DNA of 64,000 bases from Hymenobacter metallilatus (GCF_003944705.1 NZ_RWIS01000003.1:62001-126000); one strand, 5' to 3'. Shown: positions 19,926 to 29,516, numbered from the stretch's first letter. The notes: generated by a model from the sequence alone, not told the origin. A program made the numbers and translations.

Positions 19926-20816
19926 ATGCGGATTTTCGGCCAGGATTTCGTAGCCGCCATGATGTTGACTTCTATTCTGAACCGGCTGCCCGGGCGGCGG
20001 TATGTGTTAGGGTTTTTTCTAGGAGCTGCTGCGGCAGGGTGTCAATCCTCGGCCGGTGAAGTGGCAGCTACCCGCCTGCCGATAACCGCCGCCCGAGTTA
20101 CGGACCCCGATTCGGCCGCTGCCCCGGCTTTACCCGACTCCTTGCGCCTCACGCCCCTGGCCCCCCTTACCGCTGTACCCGATTCCCTGCACCAAGCCGT
20201 GCAGCAACTGCACGCGCAACTGGGACTAGAGGCGGCGCAACTGCGGCCAGAAGTGCTGGAACGTGCCTGCGTGGGCTACCTCACCCTGCGGAAAGCGGGC
20301 AAAATCAGCCAGCCCGGCATTCTGGCGGTGGCCGATATGGACTTGCCCTCCTCCGAAAAGCGGCTCTGGGTGCTGGATTTACGCAAGGCCGAAGTGCTCC
20401 AGAACAGCCATGTAGCCCACGGCCGGGGCTCGGGCCATTTGCGCGCCCGGCGCTTCTCCAACGTCCTGAAATCGGCTTGTACAGCCCTCGGCTTCTACCG
20501 CACCCAGGATACCTACCAGGGTAAGCACGGCCTGTCCCGCCGCCTGCGCGGCCTCGATGCGGGCGAGAACGACAACGCCCTGCGCCGCTACGTGGTGCTG
20601 CACGCCGCCGACTACGTGAGCCGGCAGCACCTGCAGCGCCACGGCCAGGCCGGTTACAGCCGCGGCTGCCCCGCTTTGCCGCCTGATCAGTACCGCGCCA
20701 TCATCCGCACGGTAGGGGAGGGCAGCTGCCTGTTTCTGAGCGGCCCCGGCCTGGAATCAAAATGGCTCAACCCTGCAGCAGCAGCCCAGCAGCTGGCGGC
20801 GCGAGGGTGGCGGTGA
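19926..20816 (+). CDS. YkuD_2-type murein L,D-transpeptidase family protein (lipoprotein-like)
   Basis: Lipobox-like GAAAAGC; VADMDLPSSEKRLWVLDLRKAEVLQNSHVAHGRGSG; SRGCPALPPDQY (Cys active-site region). Paralogue at 24012-24845. Confidence 0.85.
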   Translation: MRIFGQDFVAAMMLTSILNRLPGRRYVLGFFLGAAAAGCQSSAGEVAATRLPITAARVTDPDSAAAPALPDSLRLTPLAPLTAVPDSLHQAVQQLHAQLGLEAAQLRPEVLERACVGYLTLRKAGKISQPGILAVADMDLPSSEKRLWVLDLRKAEVLQNSHVAHGRGSGHLRARRFSNVLKSACTALGFYRTQDTYQGKHGLSRRLRGLDAGENDNALRRYVVLHAADYVSRQHLQRHGQAGYSRGCPALPPDQYRAIIRTVGEGSCLFLSGPGLESKWLNPAAAAQQLAARGWR

Positions 20817-20826
20817 AGCGCCTGTT

Positions 20827-21279
20827 ATGAAATCCCCTAACCGTATCCGCGTCGACTTTGAGCGGCCAAGCCACGGTTGGCTGCCGGTTAAAGTCATTAT
20901 GAATGACTTTGAGCTTGATATTAACACTTCAGACGTTCCATTCAATCCCATATATCTGTTGTATTTAGCAATTCTAGATGTGGTTGATGGAATAGCGTCG
21001 AAGGTATGGTGGCATTTGGAGCCAGCTGGCTACTATTTCGATTTCACCCAGCCACAGCCGGGGGTATATCGTCTAGGTATCAGCTACCATTCCGATAGCC
21101 AAGTATCAGAATTTATGCACGAGACGAAGGGTAGCGCTGCCGACGTCATTCTACCATTTTGCCGGGCCATCAAAAATCTGAGTTCCTACAAGTATGACGA
21201 ACAGGACTGGCCCAGTCTCGAAGAAAAGCAATTAAATCGTCTGTCAAACGTCATCGAGTTACTGAAGAAAAGAGCATAG
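20827..21279 (+). CDS. Orphan hypothetical protein (150 aa)
   Basis: Intact ORF between two supported genes, followed by a terminator; lower GC than its neighbours; no family recognised. Confidence 0.65.
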   Translation: MKSPNRIRVDFERPSHGWLPVKVIMNDFELDINTSDVPFNPIYLLYLAILDVVDGIASKVWWHLEPAGYYFDFTQPQPGVYRLGISYHSDSQVSEFMHETKGSAADVILPFCRAIKNLSSYKYDEQDWPSLEEKQLNRLSNVIELLKKRA

Positions 21280-21315
21280 AAAAGCCCCGCCGAAGCATTC
21301 CGGCGGGGCTTTTCA
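21280..21315. terminator. Terminator between convergent genes
   Basis: aaaagccccgccgaagcattccggcggggctttt. Confidence 0.75.
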
Positions 21316-21334
21316 ATTCAAACAGAGTCAGCAG

Positions 21335-23701
21335 TTACTTCACCACTACCTTCCGGCTCAGGTTCAGCTCGGGTATGCTAAGCACGTATACGCCGGCCGG
21401 CAGGCTACGGGCAACGCCCAGGCGCTGCTCGGTGGAGCCAGGGTACAAGCGTACCGACTGCTCATGCACAGCCCGGCCCAGCAGGTCAACCAGGCGCAGG
21501 GTTGCCGTCAGTTCCTTCGGCGACTGAATTACCACGTCAATCCGGTCGGAGGCCGTTGGGTTAGGATATACGGCCAAGCCAGCCCCTACAGTTGCTTCCT
21601 TGGTGGTAGCCGTTACGGTGGTTTCGCGCAGGGCCGTAGTGCTGAGCACGGCCGGTGCCGTGTAGGTTGCTTTCACAAATGCCCGCTGAGCCGGGTTGGC
21701 CGTGGAGGCGTTTTTGGCCCGTAGTGTCAGCCAGCCCGTAGCGGTGGGCGTGTAGGTGCCGGTAAGGGTGCCGGTGCCGGTTTTGCTGCTTACAATGGTG
21801 CTCGTGCCGCTTACCAGCTCCACCGTGAGGCTGCGGGTGGCATCGGTGGGGAACAGGTTGTAGGTGACAGCTTTGCCCGATTCTACGTAAATGCGGCCGG
21901 CCGTGCGGTAGGCCGTCGACGAAGCCGGCAGCTGTCCGCCCTGCTTGAGCGAGGACGCATGGGAGTCACCCAGGTCGTCGGCCAGTTCCCACTCCTGGGT
22001 GGTGGCCATGGCCGCCCGGTTGTAATTGTTGCCGATGCCCGTAGGAGCCCATACCGAGTAGCCCCGGCGGCCGCCACTGGCCGTACCGTTGCAGGGAGGC
22101 GTGTTAATGCTCACGGTTTGGGAAGCGCTAACTGTCACGGTAGCTGTGCCGTTGGCACCAGAGTAATCTTTCAGCACCGTGCCGGGCGCAAAGTCGCAGC
22201 TTACGGTGTTGTTCTGCCAAGCCGTCCAGTTGTCGTTAATACCAATAATGGCCTTGGTGCTACGCTCAATTACCAGGTGGTCCTGGGCCTGGTAGCGCAC
22301 TTTGTAGGCCCCATCCTTAAACCGCAGATTCTGGTGGCACCAGATCAGGTTTTCGATGTCAGAGCGCTGCGGCAGGTCGGTGGTGCTGGTGGGCTGGTGC
22401 GAGTACCGCTTGCTGGTGCTGCCCACGTTGAATAGGTCCTCAAAAAAGATTTGGGGAGAGCCATCTACGGCCAGGGCAGCGGCATATGCCGCCGAGAGGC
22501 GCCCGTCGGAGGGGTCGATGTGGGGGGCCAGCTCCGAACCGGTATTCCAGCCGGTATAATTGCCATTGGCATCGGTCTGGGGCCGGAAAGTATCGTGGTT
22601 ATTCACGAAAGGCACCGTGCGATGCACGTACGTGCCATTGATGTTTACCACGCGCGTTGCCTGCTGATAGCCAGGCAGACTGCCCAGGTCGAAGTTGCCG
22701 CCCCCACTCACAATGCTGTAGAGGCCATTGCGCAGGGAGAAGTCGAAGGTGCCGGCGCGGTTCTGTACGTTGGCTACCCATCCATCCATCTGGCCGCCAC
22801 TGCCCACCCATTCGCCGACGGCATACATGGTGGCTCCGCCCGAAGCCCAGCCCGCATTGCTTTGCAGGTTATACAGGAAATCTTCGGAGGCAAAATCCGG
22901 GAAGTGCTTCACGGCGTCCATGCGCACCCCATCAAAGCCCTCCTGCTTTTTGTACCATACCAGCCAGTCGCGCACCCCGTTGCGCATATAGTCGGCGCCC
23001 TGGGCCGGGTTGAAGGTGGCATTGGAGCTCTGGCCGTAGGAGCCGTTGTAGTAGCTCACATCGGGCCCGAAATACACCGCATTCCAGTCGCCGGAGGTTG
23101 AGTTGTTGCCGGGATTGGGATTGAAGTTCTGCCAGTTTTTCGGGAAGCGGCCGTTACGGGCCAGGTAGTTGGCGGCATCCTCGGCCGTGGCGGGCTTGGA
23201 GTAGCTTACGTACCGGAAGTTTTTGTAGCGGCTGGTCGAGCCGTCGTCCCAGGCGGCGGGGTCCTGACCCCCGGCCCCGGTCTGGGAGCCAGCTCCGTCG
23301 TTGTGGTTCAGTACAATATCCTGTACTACCTCAATGCCATTGGCGTGGAGCACAGCCACTGCCCGCAGCAGCTCATCCTTAGTACCAAGGCGGGTAGCGG
23401 TAAAGCCTTTTTGGTACTTATCCCCCAGGTCGTAGTTATCGAAGGGAGAGTAGCCGTTGCCCTGGTTACCATTTTTAATGCTGGGTGGCAGCCACACGGC
23501 ATCAATACCCATGGCCTTGAGGCGCGGGGCCAGCAGCGCAATGTAATTGGCCCAGCCGTTGGGGTAGTTGGAGTTCCAATAATCCCACCAGTAGCCTTGT
23601 AGGATTACTTTTTGGGCTTTTGCGGGCTGTCCGCCCAGAACTAACAGGGCAGCCGCGGCCAGGGTGAGCTTGCGCCACCAGGAGTGTGTACCAGTGTACA
23701 T
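21335..23701 (-). CDS. GH13 alpha-amylase with T9SS C-terminal sorting domain
   Basis: VILQGYWWDYWNSNYPNGWANYIALLAPRLKAMGIDAVWLPPSIK, VVQDIVLNHN, GFDGVRMDAVKHF, VGEWVG, FVNNHDT; C-terminus VYPNPTASDRIDVVIQSPKELTATLRLVDLLGRAV...GVYVLSIPELNLSRKVVVK. Confidence 0.93.
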   Translation of the reverse strand: MYTGTHSWWRKLTLAAAALLVLGGQPAKAQKVILQGYWWDYWNSNYPNGWANYIALLAPRLKAMGIDAVWLPPSIKNGNQGNGYSPFDNYDLGDKYQKGFTATRLGTKDELLRAVAVLHANGIEVVQDIVLNHNDGAGSQTGAGGQDPAAWDDGSTSRYKNFRYVSYSKPATAEDAANYLARNGRFPKNWQNFNPNPGNNSTSGDWNAVYFGPDVSYYNGSYGQSSNATFNPAQGADYMRNGVRDWLVWYKKQEGFDGVRMDAVKHFPDFASEDFLYNLQSNAGWASGGATMYAVGEWVGSGGQMDGWVANVQNRAGTFDFSLRNGLYSIVSGGGNFDLGSLPGYQQATRVVNINGTYVHRTVPFVNNHDTFRPQTDANGNYTGWNTGSELAPHIDPSDGRLSAAYAAALAVDGSPQIFFEDLFNVGSTSKRYSHQPTSTTDLPQRSDIENLIWCHQNLRFKDGAYKVRYQAQDHLVIERSTKAIIGINDNWTAWQNNTVSCDFAPGTVLKDYSGANGTATVTVSASQTVSINTPPCNGTASGGRRGYSVWAPTGIGNNYNRAAMATTQEWELADDLGDSHASSLKQGGQLPASSTAYRTAGRIYVESGKAVTYNLFPTDATRSLTVELVSGTSTIVSSKTGTGTLTGTYTPTATGWLTLRAKNASTANPAQRAFVKATYTAPAVLSTTALRETTVTATTKEATVGAGLAVYPNPTASDRIDVVIQSPKELTATLRLVDLLGRAVHEQSVRLYPGSTEQRLGVARSLPAGVYVLSIPELNLSRKVVVK

Positions 23702-24011
23702 GTGGGAATTGTGGGATTTGGTTGGTGGGAAAAGAAACGGCGCGTGGGGGCGTCGAAAAGCGCGAGTTTGGGGTGTCTAAAATCAGTATTAAAATTGTAA
23801 AATATTGGTGTTGTATTATCGAATGATGGTTCTCTTTTAGCCAGTTCAAGTGCCAGAAGGAATTTTTCGGTCCGGACCGGCGTTGTAGCCAAAGCCCAAA
23901 CTCCCGCACACCTCCTGCATCTGGAATGGTGCAGTTCTCGTAAAACTCCAGAGCAGCTGTTTCAGGCATTGAGGCGGCTGCTTTACCGCAACCCGAAACC
24001 GAACTGTGTCG

Positions 24012-24845
24012 ATGGAAAATCAGAGTGTTGTTCGCCGTCAGCGTATTAAGCGCCGGGCCCGCCTAATGGCCCGGCGGGTACTGCCCTTCGTGGCTTCCTT
24101 GTTTCTGGCTACGCCCCTGGCGGCACCCGTTACCAAGTCGAAAGCGGCCACCACTGGCACGGAGCAGCGCCTGCCGGAGGTAGCCGTTACAAAGAGTATG
24201 CTCTTCGACCAACGCCTGCATGATATGTACCGTGACCTGCAGGTGGAGGAACAAGGTCTACGATTCGAGGTGTTTGAGAAGGCTATGACGGGCTATCTGA
24301 ATCTGGAGAAGCAGGGCAAGCTTGGCAGCAAGCAACTGCTCACGGTAGTGGATTTTAGCCTGCCCTCTACCGAAAAGCGCCTGTGGGTGCTGGATTTGGC
24401 CGCCAAGCAGGTGAAGTTTCACACGCTGGTAGCCCATGGTCACAATTCCGGCGAAAACATGGCCACTAACTTCTCCAATGAGAATGAGTCGAACATGAGC
24501 AGCCTGGGTTTTTACGTGACGCAGGGCGAGTACCAGGGCAAGCACGGCCGCAGCCTTAAGTTGCAGGGTATGGATGAGGGGTACAATACCAATGCCCTCA
24601 GCCGCTCGGTGGTTATGCACGGCGCCGACTATGTGAGCGAAGATTTTATTCGTCAGTATGGTCGCCTGGGCCGCAGCCTGGGGTGCCCGGCGCTGCCTAT
24701 GGATCAGAAAGATGCCATTATTGCAAGCGTAGAAGGCCAGACCTGCCTGTTCCTGAATGGTCCCGATCAGGCGTACTCCTCCAAGTACCTGAACCAGGAT
24801 GTGGCCGTAACCAGCCTGCTGGACCGGGACAACCAGATGATATAA
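24012..24845 (+). CDS. YkuD_2-type murein L,D-transpeptidase family protein
   Basis: VVDFSLPSTEKRLWVLDLAAKQVKFHTLVAHGHNSGENMATNFSN, YQGKHGRSLKLQGMD, SLGCPALPMDQ; clearly paralogous to 19926-20816. Confidence 0.87.
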   Translation: MENQSVVRRQRIKRRARLMARRVLPFVASLFLATPLAAPVTKSKAATTGTEQRLPEVAVTKSMLFDQRLHDMYRDLQVEEQGLRFEVFEKAMTGYLNLEKQGKLGSKQLLTVVDFSLPSTEKRLWVLDLAAKQVKFHTLVAHGHNSGENMATNFSNENESNMSSLGFYVTQGEYQGKHGRSLKLQGMDEGYNTNALSRSVVMHGADYVSEDFIRQYGRLGRSLGCPALPMDQKDAIIASVEGQTCLFLNGPDQAYSSKYLNQDVAVTSLLDRDNQMI

Positions 24846-24860
24846 GGAGTTATTGGACTA

Positions 24861-24900
24861 ACAAAACGGCCCGGCTGTACCTGCAGCCGGGCCGTTTTGC
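24861..24900. terminator. Terminator between convergent genes
   Basis: acaaaacggcccggctgtacctgcagccgggccgttttgc. Confidence 0.75.
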
Positions 24901-24947
24901 GGTAGGGCGCAGTTCCGCTCGTGCGTGAAGTGGAATAGCGCCCTACC
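24901..24947. repeat. Inverted repeat immediately after the terminator
   Basis: ggtagggcgc ... gcgccctacc, 10-bp perfect arms with related internal sequence (agttcc/ggaat). Confidence 0.55.
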
Positions 24948-24951
24948 ACAC

Positions 24952-26022
24952 TTACAGCTTTACGCCAAACTTGGCACCAACGCTTTCCAGATCCTGAATT
25001 ACCGGGTCCAGCAGCGAAATTCCTTCCATAAGCCGTCTGGACGACATTTCCCGCTCCGGGTCGCCGGGAATGAGCACGTGCTGGCCTGCCACGGCCCGGG
25101 CCTCCCGGAATGTAGTTATCCAGTTGTCCATGTGGGCTTTAAACTCGGCAGCAGGACGGAAGGCATCCACGCGCATGGCCCCAAAAAAATGGCCCAGCCC
25201 GGCCCCGACCGGGTTGTCGGAAGGCTGCAGAAAAGCAACGAAAGGAGGTACCCAGGGCCCGTAATTAGCTCCGCTAAGCACGGCTGAGAAAATATCAACC
25301 ACAGCCCCGAGGCCATAGCCTTTATGCGAGCCTGTGGCTCCGCCCAGCGGCAGCAGCGCACCGCCATTTTTTACGGCATTGGGGTCGGTGGTGCTTATGC
25401 CCTCGGCGGTTTGGGCCCAGCCTTCCGGAATGGGACTGTTTTTGCGCTGGGCAATTTCCAGCTTGCCATTGGCAGCAGTGGTAGTGGCCATATCCAGCAC
25501 AAAATCGGGCTGGTCGCCGGCGGGTACGGCCACGGCAATGGGGTTGGTGCCCAGCAGCCGCTCCAGGGAGTAGGTGGGTGCCACCAGGGGCGAGGCATTG
25601 GTCATGGCAATGCCAATCATATCGTGAGCCAGGGCCTGCATGGCGTGGTAGCCGGCAATGCCGAAGTGGTTGGAGTTTTTCACCGACACCCAGCCGGAAC
25701 CTACCTGACGGGCCTTTTCCAGGGCTACCTGCATGGCCTTGGGGCCTACCACCAGCCCCAGGCCCCCGTCGCCATCCACCACGGCAGTACTGGGGGTTTC
25801 GTAGGTAACGCCCACGCGCGGGGTGGCATTGATGCGGCCGGCTTCCCAGAGACGGACATAGCCGATAAGCCGGGCTACCCCGTGTGAATCTACCCCGCGT
25901 AAATCGGCGGAAAGCAGGGTTTCGGTGGCCAAGGTGGCGTCCTCGGCGGAGCAGCCCATACCGCTGAATACCGACTCCGTGAAGGTAAAAAGCTGAGTGT
26001 AGGAAAAAAGAGTTGGATTCAT
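24952..26022 (-). CDS. Ldh-family (malate/L-lactate/ureidoglycolate dehydrogenase type) oxidoreductase
   Basis: LLSADLRGVDSHGVARLIGYVRLWEAGRIN, SGWVSVKNSNHFGIAGYHAM, GTNPIAVAVPAGDQPDFVLDMATTTAANGKLEIA, GSHKGYGLGAVVDIFSAVLSGANYG. Confidence 0.92.
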   Translation of the reverse strand: MNPTLFSYTQLFTFTESVFSGMGCSAEDATLATETLLSADLRGVDSHGVARLIGYVRLWEAGRINATPRVGVTYETPSTAVVDGDGGLGLVVGPKAMQVALEKARQVGSGWVSVKNSNHFGIAGYHAMQALAHDMIGIAMTNASPLVAPTYSLERLLGTNPIAVAVPAGDQPDFVLDMATTTAANGKLEIAQRKNSPIPEGWAQTAEGISTTDPNAVKNGGALLPLGGATGSHKGYGLGAVVDIFSAVLSGANYGPWVPPFVAFLQPSDNPVGAGLGHFFGAMRVDAFRPAAEFKAHMDNWITTFREARAVAGQHVLIPGDPEREMSSRRLMEGISLLDPVIQDLESVGAKFGVKL

Positions 26023-26073
26023 AAGTGCAATGAGCGGGTGGCGGAAGCCTCCGGGGAACTACGGAATGACAGG

Positions 26074-27027
26074 TTACTCTGCAGCTGAGCCCGCCAGCAT
26101 TTCGGCCAGCAGCCCTTCTTTGAGGGCATAGGCTGAGGTGCGCATGTGCGTGATGCCGGTGAGCTGCAGAACCAGCTCAATCAGCACCGATGCTACCACC
26201 AGCATATCGGCGCGCATGGGCAGAATGCCGGGCAGGGCCGTGCGTTGCTCGTGGGTGAGGCTCAGCAGTTGCCCGTAGCTGCGGCGGAAGCTCTCCAGCG
26301 TCAGCTCGGAGGAGGGGGGCAGCTCCGCCTCCCTGCGCAGGCGCCCGATCTGCATATCGGCCAAGCTGTCGAAAGACCCCGAGGCGCCCACCAGCCCTAC
26401 CGGCCGGTGCTGCTGCACGGCTGCCGACAGCGGAGCCAGTACCTCCCGCAGATACTCCTGTTCAGCGGCCACCGCCTCGGGAGGAAAAATCCCGCTGGGG
26501 TCCGGGAAAAACCTGTCTAGTAGTCGTTGCGCCCCAATTTCGAAGCTTTGCTTCCAGAAAATCTGGCTGTCGTTGGCAATAATAAACTCCACCGAGCCGC
26601 CGCCAATATCCAGAATCAGGTGGGGCTCCGGGCCGAGCGGTACCGCCTGCCGTACTCCTTTGGCAATTAGCTCAGCTTCCCGCTCCCCACCAATTACCTC
26701 CACCCGGATGCCGGTCTGCTCGAAAATATCCTGCACCAGTGCCGGGCCGTTCTGCGAAACCCGCATGGCGCTGGTGGCCGTAGCACGTACATCCGTTACC
26801 TGGTGCAGCTCCATTTCCTCCTTAAAACCGGCCAGGGCATGCAACGCCCGCTCGTAAGGCGCCTGCGCAATGCGCCCCTGACTGATGCCGCCCTCCCCCA
26901 GCCGAACGCCCACTTTAGTGCGCAGCAGGGTAATGGGCTGCGCGTGCCGGGCTTCGGGCATTTCCACAATCAGCAGATGAAACGTATTGGTGCCCATATC
27001 AATAAGGGCAAGGCGGCGGTGGCGCAT
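26074..27027 (-). CDS. Ppx/GppA phosphatase family protein
   Basis: LALIDMGTNTFHLLIVE, VRATATSAMRVSQNG, LILDIGGGSVEFIIAN, IGAQRLLDRF, VGASGSFDSLAD. Confidence 0.92.
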   Translation of the reverse strand: MRHRRLALIDMGTNTFHLLIVEMPEARHAQPITLLRTKVGVRLGEGGISQGRIAQAPYERALHALAGFKEEMELHQVTDVRATATSAMRVSQNGPALVQDIFEQTGIRVEVIGGEREAELIAKGVRQAVPLGPEPHLILDIGGGSVEFIIANDSQIFWKQSFEIGAQRLLDRFFPDPSGIFPPEAVAAEQEYLREVLAPLSAAVQQHRPVGLVGASGSFDSLADMQIGRLRREAELPPSSELTLESFRRSYGQLLSLTHEQRTALPGILPMRADMLVVASVLIELVLQLTGITHMRTSAYALKEGLLAEMLAGSAAE

Positions 27028-27029
27028 AG

Positions 27030-27127
27030 CAGTTGTTCGTTGTCAGTTATCAGTTGCTGGTTATGCATTACTGGGGTTGATTGTTAGAACGACACTGACA
27101 ACCAGCAACCAGCAACGGGCAACTAAT
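27030..27127. repeat. Imperfect inverted repeat, GTTGTCAGTTATCAGTTGCTGG type
   Basis: cgttgtcagttatcagttgctggtt ... cactgacaaccagcaaccagcaacgggcaact. Confidence 0.6.
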
Positions 27128-28011
27128 CAGGTGGCAAACCGGCAAAACGTACCAAGCGGCAGCTTACGGGCAGCCCGGTCGTGCAGGTAAATCTCGCCTA
27201 TTTCGCGGTGTTGGCGCGCTGCCGGAAAGATTTCGTGTACCAGGTTTTCCAGAATCAGGGCTGAGAAGCCGAGGGAATACAGATTGATAAGGAAAAAGTG
27301 GTCTTCGGGGTCGAGCAGCTCTTTGCAGAGCTTGAGCATTTCGTTCAACTCGTCCTCCAGCTGCCATTTCTCGCCGTTGGGGCCCCGGCCGTAGGCGGGT
27401 GGGTCCAGGATGAGGCCCTGGTACTTGGAGCCACGCTTTACTTCGCGTCGCACGTACTTCATGGCATCTTCTACCAGCCAGCGCACCCCATCCAGGCCGG
27501 AAGCCTCCATATTGTCGCGGGCCCAGAAGTTCACCTGCTTCACCGAGTCGAGGTGGGTGACGTCGGCTCCGGCGGCCCGGGCGGCCAGAGTAGCGGCTCC
27601 GGTGTAGGCAAACAGGTTCAGCACGCGCGGCTGGGCGGCTTTGCGCTGGCGCGTCTGGTTGTAGATGAACTGCCAGTTGGGGTCCTGCTCCGGAAACAGG
27701 CCCACGTGCTTGAAGGATGACATGCCCAGCCGGAACCGCAGCTTCAGTCCCTCGGGCCGCTCGTAGCCAATTATCCATTGTTCGGGCGTGCCTGCTTTAA
27801 TTTTCCACTGGCCTCGTTCCTGGCTACCTTTTTCGCGGGTGAAAATGGCGTTGGCCCGCTGCCATTCCGAGGCGGGCAGGTGCGGGTCCCAGATGGCCTG
27901 GGGCTCGGGCCGGGCCAGAATGTGCTTGCCGAAGCGCTCCAGCTTCTCAAAATTGCCGGCATCAATCAGCTCGTAATCGGTCCAGGGGCTGGTAGTCAGA
28001 AACGTGTACAT
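27127..28011 (-). CDS. Class I SAM-dependent rRNA-type methyltransferase (RlmI/RlmK-like)
   Basis: RVLNLFAYTGAATLAARAAGADVTHLDSVKQVNFWARDNMEASGL, LILDPPAYGRGPNGEKWQLE. ATG at 28011 preferred. Confidence 0.87.
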   Translation of the reverse strand: MYTFLTTSPWTDYELIDAGNFEKLERFGKHILARPEPQAIWDPHLPASEWQRANAIFTREKGSQERGQWKIKAGTPEQWIIGYERPEGLKLRFRLGMSSFKHVGLFPEQDPNWQFIYNQTRQRKAAQPRVLNLFAYTGAATLAARAAGADVTHLDSVKQVNFWARDNMEASGLDGVRWLVEDAMKYVRREVKRGSKYQGLILDPPAYGRGPNGEKWQLEDELNEMLKLCKELLDPEDHFFLINLYSLGFSALILENLVHEIFPAARQHREIGEIYLHDRAARKLPLGTFCRFAT

Positions 28012-28115
28012 AGAACTGCGGGTATACTGCCTGCTAAGGCAGGCGGGCAAAGGTACGGTATGGCAAAGTTCTGGCCGGTGTCGTACAAGCCCTACACCTT
28101 GCCTACCCTCTCAAC

Positions 28116-28607
28116 ATGAGCGAAATCAACCGACTACTGGACCAGCTGCAGCGCGCCTTCGAGGGCGACGCCTGGTCGGGCCCCAACCTGCTGGCCACCC
28201 TGGCTGGCATTACGGCCGAGCAGGCGGCTGCCCGCCCGCTGGCCGGCGCGCACCGCATCTGGGAGCTGGTGCTGCACCTCACTACCTGGCTGCAAGTAGG
28301 GCGGCAGCGGCTGCTTACCCACTCGCTCATTGGTCCTTCGGAAGCCGAAAACTGGCCGGATGTTCCCGCCGAGGCCACCGAAGCGGCCTGGCAACAGGCG
28401 CTGCTTCGGCTTAGGCAGGCGCATGAGCAACTGCTGGCTGCCGTGGCCTCGCTCACCGATGCCGACCTGGACCGTAGCCCCAGGCCCCTGCCGGAATACC
28501 CGGCGGGCACTCCGGGCTCCTATTACGTGTTGCTGCATGGATTGGTGCAGCATAACCAGTACCACACCGGCCAGATAGCCCTGCTGCGAAAAGCATTGAG
28601 CGCCTGA
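28116..28607 (+). CDS. DinB-family protein
   Basis: INRLLDQLQRAFEGDAWSGPNL, RIWELVLHLTTW, HGLVQHNQYHTGQIALLRKAL: the His ligands of the DinB fold. Confidence 0.88.
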   Translation: MSEINRLLDQLQRAFEGDAWSGPNLLATLAGITAEQAAARPLAGAHRIWELVLHLTTWLQVGRQRLLTHSLIGPSEAENWPDVPAEATEAAWQQALLRLRQAHEQLLAAVASLTDADLDRSPRPLPEYPAGTPGSYYVLLHGLVQHNQYHTGQIALLRKALSA

Positions 28608-28680
28608 ATCTGTTCACAGACCAAAGGGTATGCGGTTGTCAGGCTGCAGTTACGCATCTTTGCTTCGTTAATCTGTAGCT

Positions 28681-29478
28681 ATGAATACGCTTTCTTTTTT
28701 CAAATACCAAGGCACCGGCAACGACTTCGTGATGCTTGATGACCGGGAGCAGCGGTTCAATGAGGCCGATTACCACCTGGTGCGCCTGCTGTGCGACCGG
28801 CGGCGCGGTATTGGGGCCGATGGGTTGATCCTGATTCGGCTGCATCAGCAGCACGATTTTGAGATGGTGTATTTTAATGCTGATGGCTACCTCGGTTCCT
28901 TGTGCGGCAATGGAAGCCGCTGCGCCGTGGCGTTTGCCCAGGAGCTAGGCCTCATTGGTACGCATACCATCTTTATGGCTGCCGATGGCTCCCACGAAGC
29001 TCGCATCGATGCCGATGGCACCGTGCACCTGCGTATGCAGGATGTGCTGGGTCAGCAGGAGGTAGAAGAGTACGGCGTGTTTCTGGACACCGGCTCTCCT
29101 CACCTGGTGCGCTTTCAGCCTGCCAGCACCCTGGCCGAGCTGAACGTATTTGCCGAAGGCCGTGCGATACGCTACAACGAGCGGTTTCGGGAGAAAGGTA
29201 CCAACGTGAACTTTGTGGAAGGACCCGCTACGCCCGGCCAGCCCTGGCAGGTACGCACCTACGAGCGGGGCGTGGAAGATGAAACCCTAAGCTGCGGCAC
29301 GGGCGTAACGGCGGTGGCCCTGGCTGCCAGCCGGCGTGGGGCTACCAGCCCCGTGCACCTGCGTACCCCCGGCGGCGACCTGCACGTAGCTTTCGACGCC
29401 CGCCCCGATGGGTCTTTTACCAACGTATTCCTGAGCGGCCCCGCTCAGCGGGTATTCAGCGGCACCATCACCGTATAG
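28681..29478 (+). CDS. dapF: Diaminopimelate epimerase
   Basis: FFKYQGTGNDFVMLDDRE, LCDRRRGIGADGLILI, FNADGYLGSLCGNGSRCAVAFA, ERGVEDETLSCGTGVTAVALA. Confidence 0.96.
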   Translation: MNTLSFFKYQGTGNDFVMLDDREQRFNEADYHLVRLLCDRRRGIGADGLILIRLHQQHDFEMVYFNADGYLGSLCGNGSRCAVAFAQELGLIGTHTIFMAADGSHEARIDADGTVHLRMQDVLGQQEVEEYGVFLDTGSPHLVRFQPASTLAELNVFAEGRAIRYNERFREKGTNVNFVEGPATPGQPWQVRTYERGVEDETLSCGTGVTAVALAASRRGATSPVHLRTPGGDLHVAFDARPDGSFTNVFLSGPAQRVFSGTITV

Positions 29479-29481
29479 GGC

Positions 29482-29516
29482 CGTAGCGCGAAGCAAGGGC
29501 TTTGCGCTACGCTACG
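29482..29516. repeat. Small hairpin gtagcgc...gcgctac
   Basis: gtagcgcgaagcaagggctttgcgctac. Confidence 0.45.

Noticed and set aside
26987-27190. Small ORF between the Ppx/GppA and methyltransferase genes
   Set aside because: Runs through the inverted repeat and the antisense of two genes.
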